Assembly (NCBI GenBank): GCA_037439425.1
Contig: JBBIWA010000003.1
Span: 1-64,000, forward strand
Length of the DNA stretch: 64,000 bases
Reading direction: 5' to 3'
Source: JBBIWA01 sp037439425
GTDB taxonomy: Bacteria; Acidobacteriota; Blastocatellia; RBC074
Below the pieces are notes generated by a model that was given only the letters and a program-made list of their open reading frames with translations, ran no database searches and was not told where the DNA came from. The translations under genes were made by a program, and so were the position numbers. Below are positions 55,002 through 63,043 of this stretch, one piece after another; position 1 is the stretch's first letter, and each line of letters starts with the position of its first letter.

Positions 55002-55093
55002 CGCAGGCTTGCAAGCGGGCAGGATTTTCACTCTTAACTAGACGAGCACGCAAGGATGCGTGCGTACCCGGGATCTTCCGCAGGAGGGTTATG
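55002..55093 (+). repeat. Dispersed hairpin repeat carrying a ribosome-binding site, copy 2
   Basis: This segment repeats the order seen at 10209-10297: a cgcaggcttgc stem, an aggattttcact linker, the perfect hairpin gcacgca-agga-tgcgtgc (55046-55063), then gggatcttccgcaggagg and the ATG of the permease. Copy 1 is at an unrelated gene on the other strand. A shorter echo, attttccgcagg, occurs at 54938-54949. Confidence 0.7.
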
Positions 55094-56080
55094 CTTGCCA
55101 GCACGATCATCCGTTTGCTGGTGCGGCGGTTTATTGAGGCTGTGCCGACGCTGCTGATCATTTCGGCGTTGAGTTTCGCGTTGATCGGAGCCGCGCCAGG
55201 TGATGCGCTCTCGGCGCTCGAACAAGAGCCGCGCATCAGAGCTGAAACCATCGCTCGACTGCGCCAAGAGTATGCTCTGGATCGACCGCTGGTGGTGCGC
55301 TATGGCCTGTGGCTGCGTAGCGCTCTGCGCGGCGATCTCGGCACCTCGCTCACCGAGCGCATTCCGGTTACAACGCTGATCAGCTCGCGACTACTTAATA
55401 CGCTGAAACTCTCCTTGTCGGCGACACTGCTCGCCTGGTTGATCGCTTTACCGTTGGGTGCGCTGGCGGCGGTGCGGCGCGGATCGTGGATTGACCGGTT
55501 GAGCGGCGCGCTGGCGCTCATCAGCGTTTCAACCCCGCGCCTGGTGCTTGCCATCCTGGCGTTGCTTCTGGCCGTACGCACAGGGCTGTTCCCAGTCGGT
55601 AACATCCGCTCCCTTGGTGTGCCTGATGATCTCTCACTCGCCTCACTGGCCGATAGCCTGCATCACCTGATTCTTCCTACGCTGGTGATGAGCTTGCCGC
55701 TAGCTGCCGTTTACTTGCGCCAGATGCGCGCGGGAATGATCGAGGTGTTGAGGGCCGACTTCATCCGCACAGCGCGTGCCAAAGGCCTAAGCGAGCGCAC
55801 AGTCGTGATCCGGCACGCTGCGCGCAACGCGCTCAATCCGCTGATTACGCTCTTCGGCTACGCCATCGCCGCGCTGCTGAGTGGCTCGATCATCGTTGAG
55901 ACCGTCATGGCTTGGCCAGGCATTGGGCAATTAGCTGTCAACGCCGTGCGTGGGCGCGACATACCTGTGTTGATGGGAGTGGTGTTACTTGCTTCAACCA
56001 TGATGTTGATCGGCAATCTGATCGCTGACCTCCTGCACCTGATAGCCGATCCGCGCCTGCGCCAGCAAGCCACTCGGTAA
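55091..56080 (+). CDS. Peptide ABC transporter permease, DppB-like
   Basis: A 329-residue membrane protein of the DppB/OppB class with six hydrophobic helices. The N-terminal RRFIEAVPTLLIISALSFAL and AAPGDALSALEQEPRIRAET match the family, and the cytoplasmic EAA loop reads DFIRTARAKGLSERTVVIRHAARNA in two stretches that contact the ATPase. AGGAGG four bases before the ATG lies in the dispersed hairpin repeat. The DppC-like permease follows after 8 bp. Confidence 0.92.
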   Translation: MLASTIIRLLVRRFIEAVPTLLIISALSFALIGAAPGDALSALEQEPRIRAETIARLRQEYALDRPLVVRYGLWLRSALRGDLGTSLTERIPVTTLISSRLLNTLKLSLSATLLAWLIALPLGALAAVRRGSWIDRLSGALALISVSTPRLVLAILALLLAVRTGLFPVGNIRSLGVPDDLSLASLADSLHHLILPTLVMSLPLAAVYLRQMRAGMIEVLRADFIRTARAKGLSERTVVIRHAARNALNPLITLFGYAIAALLSGSIIVETVMAWPGIGQLAVNAVRGRDIPVLMGVVLLASTMMLIGNLIADLLHLIADPRLRQQATR

Positions 56081-56088
56081 GAAGAGAA

Positions 56089-57213
56089 ATGGAACTAGGG
56101 CGAAGACCTAACCAGCCGGAGAGGCAAAGAGACAGAGAGACAGGGAGAGGGGAAGCGGCCTTCTCCCCCTCTCCTCGTCTCCCCATCTCTCGGTCTCGAC
56201 ATCTCGGTCTGACTTTGCTGCTGGTCTTTTATCTTGTCTCGCTGCTGGGCGGATTCATTGCTCCTTATCATTTTCGCACTCAGTCGCGCGCGACGCCATT
56301 TCTGCCGCCGACGCGCATTCACTTCTTCGACGAGCAAGGCAACTTCCATCTGCGGCCATTTATCTACCGCCCGAAACTGGTTGATCCACTCCTGTTCGGC
56401 TATGAAGAGGATCGCTCACAGCCATTCCCTCTAGTCTTCTTTGTGCAGGGCGAAAGTTACGAACTGTTTGGACTCTTCACCTCAAACTGGCATCTGGTCG
56501 GTGTGGAGGGAGGCGAGAGCGCGCCGCGATTGCATCTGCTTGGCACTGATGGGTTGGGCCGCGACGTGCTGGCGCGCCTGCTTTACGGCGGCCAGATTTC
56601 GCTGATTGTCGGGCCGCTGGGGCTGCTGCTAGCCTATCTCATCGGAGTGAGTTTAGGGGCGCTGGCCGGTTATTATGGCGGGGTGCTGGATTCGTTGCTG
56701 ATGCGGGCTGCTGAGGTGACGATGTCTTTGCCAGCTCTGGTCCTGATTCTCGCTTTGCGCGCGGCTTTCCCCTTGAACGTGACACCAGCTCAGGTCGCTG
56801 CCATGATGCTAATCATTTTTGCTGCGGTTGGCTGGGCCGAAGTAGCCCGGCTCGCGCGCGGACTGGTTGCTGCTGAGCGGCGGCAAGATTATGTAGCTGC
56901 AGCCATCGTCACTGGCGCGCGCGCAAGCCGAATCATTCTGCGCCATATTTTGCCCAATATCCGCCCCCCCCTGCTTACTCACTTCGCCATCAGCGCGCCG
57001 TCTTTCATTCTCGCTGAAATTGCGCTTTCGTTTCTTGGCGTTGGGGTGCAAGAACCAAGCGCCAGTTGGGGGACGCTGCTAGCCGAGGCGCAGGACCTGT
57101 CGGTGCTCAAAAACTACCTATGGATGATGACACCAGCCTTGATGATCTTTCTCACAGCTCTGGCCTTTCATTTGCTCGGCGAGAGCGGCTCTGAACTTCA
57201 AGCAGAACGCTAG
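56089..57213 (+). CDS. Peptide ABC transporter permease, DppC-like, with a repeat-derived N-terminus
   Basis: A 374-residue DppC/OppC-type permease. The core (HLLGTDGLGRDVLARLLYGG, then VTGARASRIILRHILPNI for the EAA loop and LGVGVQEPSASWGTLL) is typical. Between the first helix and the core lies a periplasmic insert of about 80 residues (PPTRIHFFDEQGNFHLRPF onward), present in some family members. The first 35 residues (ERQRDRETGRGEAAFSPSPR region) are basic and low in complexity and come from an inverted repeat in the DNA at 56119-56199. An earlier or later true start is possible, but no other good start is seen before the first helix. Confidence 0.88.
   Translation: MELGRRPNQPERQRDRETGRGEAAFSPSPRLPISRSRHLGLTLLLVFYLVSLLGGFIAPYHFRTQSRATPFLPPTRIHFFDEQGNFHLRPFIYRPKLVDPLLFGYEEDRSQPFPLVFFVQGESYELFGLFTSNWHLVGVEGGESAPRLHLLGTDGLGRDVLARLLYGGQISLIVGPLGLLLAYLIGVSLGALAGYYGGVLDSLLMRAAEVTMSLPALVLILALRAAFPLNVTPAQVAAMMLIIFAAVGWAEVARLARGLVAAERRQDYVAAAIVTGARASRIILRHILPNIRPPLLTHFAISAPSFILAEIALSFLGVGVQEPSASWGTLLAEAQDLSVLKNYLWMMTPALMIFLTALAFHLLGESGSELQAER
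56119..56199. repeat. Purine/pyrimidine inverted repeat within the DppC-like gene
   Basis: A purine-rich left arm (gagaggcaaagagacagaga and following, 56119-56154) and a pyrimidine-rich right arm (56161-56199, ccctctcctcgtctccccat) are imperfect inverted complements of about 38 bases. It would fold into a long hairpin and resembles small dispersed repeats of intergenic regions. Here it is translated as the N-terminus of the permease. Confidence 0.6.
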
Positions 57214-57385
57214 GCTTCACTTGCCTCGCTTCGGCTCAAGAATCTCGACGGCGGATTGCAGCTCGCCCGCTTGTAGAGTATTTTCTTGTCTGCTACCCGA
57301 ACGCTGATAGCTCATTGAAATAAGTTGACTGGGACAGCATCTCACGTGGTCGGCCAGATCACAGATAAATCCGAGGATGACTACC

Positions 57386-59065
57386 ATGACATTCGATCCT
57401 AAACATCGCAGCCATATTATCACCGATGGTCGCGATCGCGCCCCGGCGCGCTCGATGCTCAAGGCCATTGGCTTCACCGATGACGATTTAAGCAAGCCGA
57501 TCATCGGGGTAGCTCATATGTGGATTGAGACCATGCCTTGCAACTTTAATCACCGCGACCTGGCGGTTAAAGTCAAAGAAGGCATTCGCGCCGCGGGCGC
57601 TACGCCGATGGAGTTCAACACGATCTCGATCAGCGACGGTGTGACGATGGGCACTGAAGGCATGAAAGCATCGCTTGTCAGCCGCGAGCTGATCGCTGAT
57701 TCGATTGAGCTGATGGGGCGCGGCTACATGTTCGATGCCATGATCGCGATCGTCGGCTGCGACAAGACAATTCCAGGTGCGGCCATGGGATTGATTCGCC
57801 TCAACGTGCCGGGGATGATTCTTTACTGCGGCTCGATTGCGCCGGGCAACTTCCGTGGGCGCGACGTGACGATTCAGGACGTGTTTGAGGCTGTCGGCCA
57901 ACACATCGCCGGTCGCATCACTGATCTTGAGCTGCGCGAGATCGAAAACGTCGCCTGCCCCGGCGCGGGCGCTTGCGGCGGCCAGTACACCGCTAACACC
58001 ATGGCGATGGTGATGGAATTCATCGGCCTGGCCGCAATGGGCACGGGCAGCGTCGCGGCGACCGACCCACGCAAAGAGCAGGTAGCGTTTGAAGCCGGCA
58101 AGGCTGTGGTTGAACTGCTCAAGCGCGGTACCAGACCGAGCGATATTCTCACGCGCCAGGCGTTTGAAAACGCAATCACTGGTGTCGCCGCTACGGGCGG
58201 TTCGACCAATGCTGTGCTCCATTTGCTCGCGATGGCGCGTGAAGCAGGCGTGCCGCTTACGATTGATGATTTCGATACCATCAGTCGCCGGACCCCATTG
58301 ATTGCGGATCTCAAACCGGGGGGGCGCTACACAGCAATTGACCTTGGCAAAGCAGGTGGCATTGGACTTGTGGCCAAGCGACTGGTCGAGGCAGGCCTGG
58401 TTGATGGCGATCAACTCACGGTCAGCGGTTTGACCTTTGCGCAAGAAGCCGCGCGGGCTGAAGAGACTCCCGGTCAAGATGTGGTCTACTCTGCTGCCAA
58501 TCCGATCAAACCAACCGGCGGTCTGGTCATTCTTAAAGGTAATCTTGCGCCCGAAGGGTGCGTGGTCAAAGTTGCGGGGCACGAACGGCCTTATCATCGC
58601 GGTCCAGCGCGCGTCTTCGAGCGTGAAGAAGATGCCATGCAGGCGGTCACCAGTAAGCAAATTAAATCGGGCGATGTCGTGGTGATCCGCTACGAAGGGC
58701 CCAAGGGTGGCCCCGGCATGCGCGAAATGCTGGGCGTGACAGCAGCGATTGTCGGCGAGGGGCTAGGCGAAGAAGTGGCGTTAATGACCGATGGGCGCTT
58801 CAGCGGCGCGACGCACGGCTTGATGGCCGGCCACGTCGCTCCCGAAGCAGCAGTGGGCGGCCCGATCGCCGTGATTCAGGAAGGCGACATAATCGTCTTC
58901 GATATTGAGAAGCGGCGGCTCGATGTGGAGCTGCCGGAGGAAGAGCTCAAACGACGGCTGGCCGAGTGGAAACCGCCAGAGGCGCGCTATAGCTCAGGTG
59001 TTTTCCACAAGTATGCAGCGCTGGTTTCCTCGGCCTCTGAAGGCGCCCTCACGCGCGCTCATTGA
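57386..59065 (+). CDS. ilvD: Dihydroxy-acid dehydratase
   Basis: About 559 residues, the usual length. IlvD removes water from 2,3-dihydroxy-isovalerate and -methylvalerate in valine and isoleucine synthesis, using an iron-sulfur cluster. Cluster and active-site segments are clear: IVGCDKTIPGAAMG, CPGAGACGGQYTANTMA, ATGGSTNAVLHLLA, KGGPGMREML and LMTDGRFSGATHG. The ATG at 57386 is preferred to the one at 57377 because CCGAGGA lies about nine bases upstream; at 57377 it would touch the start. It converges with the ABC ATPase gene, 29 bp away. No other branched-chain genes are near. Confidence 0.95.
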   Translation: MTFDPKHRSHIITDGRDRAPARSMLKAIGFTDDDLSKPIIGVAHMWIETMPCNFNHRDLAVKVKEGIRAAGATPMEFNTISISDGVTMGTEGMKASLVSRELIADSIELMGRGYMFDAMIAIVGCDKTIPGAAMGLIRLNVPGMILYCGSIAPGNFRGRDVTIQDVFEAVGQHIAGRITDLELREIENVACPGAGACGGQYTANTMAMVMEFIGLAAMGTGSVAATDPRKEQVAFEAGKAVVELLKRGTRPSDILTRQAFENAITGVAATGGSTNAVLHLLAMAREAGVPLTIDDFDTISRRTPLIADLKPGGRYTAIDLGKAGGIGLVAKRLVEAGLVDGDQLTVSGLTFAQEAARAEETPGQDVVYSAANPIKPTGGLVILKGNLAPEGCVVKVAGHERPYHRGPARVFEREEDAMQAVTSKQIKSGDVVVIRYEGPKGGPGMREMLGVTAAIVGEGLGEEVALMTDGRFSGATHGLMAGHVAPEAAVGGPIAVIQEGDIIVFDIEKRRLDVELPEEELKRRLAEWKPPEARYSSGVFHKYAALVSSASEGALTRAH

Positions 59066-59094
59066 GCCGCTTCTTTAGCCTCTCACTCTGTTGT

Positions 59095-59940
59095 TTAGAC
59101 CAGGAATTGTTGAATCTTTTTATCCTTGACCTCCCAGAAGACTTCATCCTGATCATCAAAGATAATCTTGCCGTCTGAGAGCATGAGGATGCGGGTATTG
59201 GTCAAGCAGAAATCATTCTGCTCTTTTCTGAGCCAGGGTCGACCATCTGGACCAAGGTCGTAAAAGCGCGAGCAGAGGTAGCGCACCTCATTTAGATTCT
59301 GGGTGACATAGAGTGAGCTCACTCCTTCCAAATCGCGCAATCGCATGATGGCACGCATGACGCGACGGCTGACAATCGGGTCCAGCCCCGAACAGGGTGA
59401 ATCGTAAAATATCATTTCGGGCGAGCCGACCAGCGCGCGTGCAATCGCAGTACGGCGACTCATTCCACCTGACAACTCATTCGGCATCAGATCGTAGGCC
59501 TGTTCCAGGCCAACTATACCGAGCACCCGTCGCACCTCTTCTTCGGCCTGCTCGAGAGTTTTGCCTTGTTGGAGCAAGCGATAGGCAACGTTCTCGGCCA
59601 CGCTGATTGAGGAAAAGAGCGCATCGGTTTGAAAGACGATACCCATCTTCTGGCGAATCTTGAGCAGCTCCTCTTCGGACATCGAAGTGATCTCCTGATC
59701 ATCAATAAAGATGCGCCCGCTGTCCGGTTTGAGCAGTCCGATGGCCAGCTTCAAGATGGTCGATTTGCCTGAGTTGGAGGGGCCAAGGATGATACGCATT
59801 TCGCCGCGCGGCACGGTGAAACTGATGTTGTCCAGCACCACCCGCTCCTCAAAGGAGATCGTCACTTCACGGAACTCAATGGCAGGAGTAAGACCAGGGC
59901 GGTAGGGTCGAGTAAAGATTGTGCGAGTCGGAGATTTCAT
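59095..59940 (-). CDS. MlaF-like ABC ATPase with degenerate catalytic residues
   Basis: A 281-residue ATPase of the Mla/Mkl type. Walker A (GPSNSGKSTIL) and the signature LSGGMSRRTAIARAL are intact, but Walker B reads MIFYDSPCSGLDP, with serine where the catalytic glutamate should be, and the switch loop reads LYVTQNLNEV, with glutamine in place of histidine. Both changes usually prevent hydrolysis at that protein's own site. The adjacent paralogue at 59981-60832 keeps both residues. The two probably form a heterodimer with one active site, serving a lipid-transport permease not in this window. A C-terminal stretch (DEVFWEVKDKKIQQFLV) matches Mla proteins. Confidence 0.85.
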   Translation of the reverse strand: MKSPTRTIFTRPYRPGLTPAIEFREVTISFEERVVLDNISFTVPRGEMRIILGPSNSGKSTILKLAIGLLKPDSGRIFIDDQEITSMSEEELLKIRQKMGIVFQTDALFSSISVAENVAYRLLQQGKTLEQAEEEVRRVLGIVGLEQAYDLMPNELSGGMSRRTAIARALVGSPEMIFYDSPCSGLDPIVSRRVMRAIMRLRDLEGVSSLYVTQNLNEVRYLCSRFYDLGPDGRPWLRKEQNDFCLTNTRILMLSDGKIIFDDQDEVFWEVKDKKIQQFLV

Positions 59941-59980
59941 CCCAAGCGTTGCAACTCAGCCTGCGCTCGATCCGGCGACA

Positions 59981-60832
59981 CTATTCTTCATCCTCCTCCT
60001 CCACCTCGCCGAGAAACTCGCGCAAGTACTGGTCATCCTGCGCGCGCAGTTGCTCTTCAGAACCATCGAAATAGACCCGGCCATGGCGCAGAATCATGAA
60101 AGTCGTATTCGTCAGACAGAATTGGACCTCCTCGCGCGACAGCGGGTGCGTCTCAAGATAGAGGATTGAAGAGAGGAACTTCACATCGTCAAGGCGGTGA
60201 GTGACAAAGATCGAACTCACGTTCCGGGTATCGCGCAGTTTGGCCGCCAGTTCGCAGACCATTTTGGCTGTCGTCGGGTCCAAGCCCGTGGTCGGTTCAT
60301 CGTAGAGAAGAATGTCCGGGCCCCCAGCCATGGCGCGCGCAATCGCAACTGTGCGACGCATCCCGCCGGAAAGCTCAGCAGGCAAAGCATCCAGCTCGCC
60401 CTCGAAATCCAAAAATTCGAGTTGCCGCTTAACCTCTTCCTCAATGCGATCTTCATCCCAATGTTGCTCCATCAGACGATAGCCGACGTTCTCACGCACG
60501 GTCAGGCTGTCAAAGAGCGCTCCGCCTTGGAAGATCATACCCATCTTGCTGCGCACCGTGTTCAATTCCTCCTCGCTCAGATGGCTGATATCGTGGCCGT
60601 TGACGAGGATCTGCCCTTGATCAGGCTCAATCAACCGCATCGCCAGGCGCAGGATAGTCGATTTGCCGCTCCCAGAACCGCCCAGGATACATTTCAACTC
60701 ACCACGCCGCACCTTGAAACTGATATTGTCAAGCACCGGACGCTCGTCATAAGCGAAGCTGACGTTGCGAAATTCAATGGCATAGGGAGAGGTGATAGCA
60801 GGAATTCTATCGGTGGCAGCTTCACTCCTCAT
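59981..60832 (-). CDS. MlaF-like ABC ATPase, catalytically intact
   Basis: A 283-residue ATPase with all motifs: Walker A GGSGSGKSTIL, signature LSGGMRRTVAIARAM, Walker B ILLYDEPTTGLDP and switch histidine FVTHRLDD. It has the Mla-type tail (YFDGSEEQLRAQDDQYLREF) ending in an acidic run (GEVEEEDEE). MlaF drives phospholipid traffic between the membranes together with MlaE and MlaD; neither gene is present here. It shares order, length and an unusual insert (HPLSREEVQFCLTNTTFM) with the neighbour 40 bp downstream, so the two arose by tandem duplication. Confidence 0.9.
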   Translation of the reverse strand: MRSEAATDRIPAITSPYAIEFRNVSFAYDERPVLDNISFKVRRGELKCILGGSGSGKSTILRLAMRLIEPDQGQILVNGHDISHLSEEELNTVRSKMGMIFQGGALFDSLTVRENVGYRLMEQHWDEDRIEEEVKRQLEFLDFEGELDALPAELSGGMRRTVAIARAMAGGPDILLYDEPTTGLDPTTAKMVCELAAKLRDTRNVSSIFVTHRLDDVKFLSSILYLETHPLSREEVQFCLTNTTFMILRHGRVYFDGSEEQLRAQDDQYLREFLGEVEEEDEE

Positions 60833-60873
60833 AAATTCATGATGCGAAGACCAGGGTACCAGCTTGATTCAGT

Positions 60874-61749
60874 CTAATATCCACGCGAGGTCCGATCATT
60901 CGCTGCTCGCTCTCCTCTTGCTTGCTGAACGATCTTGACTCCCGCGCTCGCTCCGATGCGCGTGGCTCCGGCAGCAATCATTTCGCGCGCGGAAGTCAGG
61001 TCTTTGACGCCGCCCGCAGCTTTGACGCCCAGCTCCGCGCCGACGACCTGACGCATCAGCGCAATGTCGGCGACCGTAGCCCCGCCTTTGCTAAACCCCG
61101 TGGAGGTCTTGACGAAATCAGCGCCCGCTTCTTTAGCCAGCAGACAGGCGCGCACCTTCTCTTCATCCGTTAACAAGGCCGTTTCGATAATCGTTTTGAC
61201 GAGGGCGCAGGCTTCGTGCGCTGCTTCCACCACGGCGCGAATGTCACGCACGACCGTTTCGTCATCACCCGATTTGAGCGCGCCAATATTAATGACCATG
61301 TCAACTTCAGTAGCGCCGTCGAAGATCACTCGCCGTGTCTCATACGCTTTCACATCGGCCAGAGTCGCGCCTAGCGGGAAACCGACCACAGTGCAGACTT
61401 TGACCGGAGAGCCATAGAGCGCGTAGGCGCATTCTTTAACCCACGTGGGATTGACGCAGACTGAAGCGAAGCCATAGGTGCGGGCCTCTTGACAAAGCTT
61501 CTCGATCTCGGCGCGCGTCGCTTCGGGTTTGAGCAGGGTGTGATCAATGTAGCGCGCGACATCGCCGCTGCCTGCGGCAGCTTGCCCGGCCGCCAATCCG
61601 ATCCGTGAGGCTCCAGCTTGCAGCGCGCAGGCAATGTGATGCGGGCTGCAGGGGGGACATTCGTCTGCTCCCACGCCATTTGGGGAATCGAAGCGTGCCA
61701 TGATCAGGTCAGTGATCTGCTCAACCAGACTTTCAAGCTCAGGGGTCAT
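60874..61749 (-). CDS. deoC: Deoxyribose-phosphate aldolase
   Basis: A 291-residue class I aldolase that cleaves 2-deoxyribose-5-phosphate to glyceraldehyde-3-phosphate and acetaldehyde in nucleoside breakdown. The motifs are YIDHTLLKPEATRAEIEKLC, VCTVVGFPLGAT, the Schiff-base lysine in ADFVKTSTGFSKGGAT, and VKAAGGVKDL. A 60-residue N-terminal extension (with HHIACALQAGASRIGL) precedes the core and is seen in some relatives. The start overlaps the end of the cytochrome gene by 11 bp, so deoC is probably read with it and with the Fur-type gene. Confidence 0.94.
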   Translation of the reverse strand: MTPELESLVEQITDLIMARFDSPNGVGADECPPCSPHHIACALQAGASRIGLAAGQAAAGSGDVARYIDHTLLKPEATRAEIEKLCQEARTYGFASVCVNPTWVKECAYALYGSPVKVCTVVGFPLGATLADVKAYETRRVIFDGATEVDMVINIGALKSGDDETVVRDIRAVVEAAHEACALVKTIIETALLTDEEKVRACLLAKEAGADFVKTSTGFSKGGATVADIALMRQVVGAELGVKAAGGVKDLTSAREMIAAGATRIGASAGVKIVQQARGERAANDRTSRGY

Positions 61750-62249
61750 TTTGAACTTTTTGGGGGGACCAACTAGTTTGCGTCAGGCTTGCCAAGTAAG
61801 CGGTCACAGCTCTTAACTCTTCATCACTCAGGCCAACAGCAGCTGACAACGGCGAGTCAGGGTGGCGGCTCTTCGGGTCGCGCAGATATCTCCCCCATTC
61901 GGCCACACTGCGACGCATAGCGCGACGCATAATCCGGAGCCACACCAGCGATCCCATGACCATCCGGCCCGTGGCAACGTTTGCAGTTTCGCTCAAAGAC
62001 TCGATGAACTACCTCAGACATCAAAGGTTCTAAACCAGGCATCGACACCGGTGTCACACTATCCTGCACTAGACTTCCTTTCACTGCGGCCTCGCCGCTT
62101 GAGGACTTTAACCGCCTCTCGATCATAAGTGAGCAGCTGCTCCAGAGCACTGTCAGGCAGATTAAAGTCAACCAGCTCAGCATCAATTCAGTCTCTTTCC
62201 CCAATCTCGAGTTCCGCTCAAATATCTGATGGCTGTCTCCCCAGGGCAT
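61739..62249 (-). pseudogene. Frameshifted c-type cytochrome
   Basis: One frame from 62249 has a hydrophobic lipoprotein-like segment (SWLTLICLTVLWSSC) and the haem site VFERNCKRCHGPDGHG, but ends early at 61857 after APDYASRY. The rest of a typical cytochrome (VAEWGRYLRDPKSRHPDSP, then DEELRAVTAYLASLT) is in the next frame and runs to 61739. The break lies around a 10-bp direct repeat gcgacgcata (61910-61919 and 61922-61931). Whether the gene is broken or the sequence has an indel error cannot be decided here. The start may be 62249, in TGATG overlap with the Fur-type gene, or ATG 62183. Confidence 0.75.
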
Positions 62250-62698
62250 CAATTGGCCATGGCTTTCTTCTTAGATTGGCACTTATGACAGATGCCAAAG
62301 ATCCGCAGGCTATGGTGTGTGGGCTGGAAGTTGAACTTCTTGGCAATCTCATCCTGCTTGCTTTCGATCACTTCACTATAGAATTCGATTAGATCCCCGC
62401 ATTCGGTGCAGATCAGGTGGTCGTGATGCTGGTGATTGTACATATGCTCATATCGCATGCGGCCATCGCCAAAGCGCTCTTCCCGCGCCAGACCGCTTTC
62501 CGCCAGGAGTTTAAGCGTGCGGTAGACAGTGGTGAAGCCGATACCGGGGTCTGTGGTCTTGATCCGTTGATACAACTCCTCGGCACTCGAATGCCCCTCG
62601 GTGTCGAGAAATACATCGAGGATCAATTCGCGCTGCGCAGTCCGTTTGAACCCTGAGCGCTTGAGGTGCTCAAAAAATATCTCTTTTTCCTTCCTCAT
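62249..62698 (-). CDS. Fur-family metal-dependent regulator
   Basis: A 149-residue winged-helix regulator. The DNA-binding part has RTAQRELILDVFLDTEGHSS and FTTVYRTLKLLAESGL. The C-terminal part has HQHHDHLICTECGDLIEF and a second cysteine pair in GICHKCQS, which together give the structural zinc site. It may be Fur, PerR or Zur; sequence reading does not decide. The stop overlaps the cytochrome start. No obvious Fur box was found in the 107 bp between it and the MITE-like element, which may have displaced the original promoter region. Confidence 0.9.
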   Translation of the reverse strand: MRKEKEIFFEHLKRSGFKRTAQRELILDVFLDTEGHSSAEELYQRIKTTDPGIGFTTVYRTLKLLAESGLAREERFGDGRMRYEHMYNHQHHDHLICTECGDLIEFYSEVIESKQDEIAKKFNFQPTHHSLRIFGICHKCQSKKKAMAN

Positions 62699-62805
62699 AC
62701 AGGTCGTTGCCGTTCCAGGTCCTCAGGTTCTCGTCCGATGTTATCCACATTTCAAAGCATTGTAGCATCAGCCATGGATTTTGGGAAGGTAGCGTTCCTG
62801 TAACC

Positions 62806-63043
62806 GGGTGCACGTCACGATTGTAGGGTCAAAAGAAGATCGGTTGAAACCTTAGCCCCGCTAGGGGCGCTGGTGGAGAGGAAGCTCCCGCCCACCATCC
62901 CACCAGCCCCGGCCGGGGCGGCCTTAGGCTCTACAGACCTGGGCCCACCCGCCCTGGCTCAGACTCGCTATCATCTGAGGCCCCCACCGGGGCTCACCAC
63001 CGATACTTACTGCTTTTTCACCCTACAATAAAGACGTGCACCC
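62806..63043. mobile_element. MITE-like element, short copy
   Basis: The 238-bp element has the same 24-bp imperfect terminal inverted repeats as the copy at 1-432 and close internal similarity at both ends, in the same orientation. It lacks the 50-bp tandem array. The flanks carry ctgtaacc at 62798-62805 and 63046-63053, an 8-bp direct repeat (with a 2-base offset on the right) that looks like a target-site duplication. It lies upstream of the Fur-type gene. Confidence 0.75.

Noticed and set aside
54864..55037. 57-codon frame before the DppB-like gene
   Set aside because: No ribosome-binding site; it runs into the dispersed hairpin repeat, and the translation looks like intergenic sequence.
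57488..58660. 390-codon minus-strand frame opposite ilvD
   Set aside because: The opposite strand encodes an unmistakable IlvD; the translation is Arg/His-rich with no family-like blocks.
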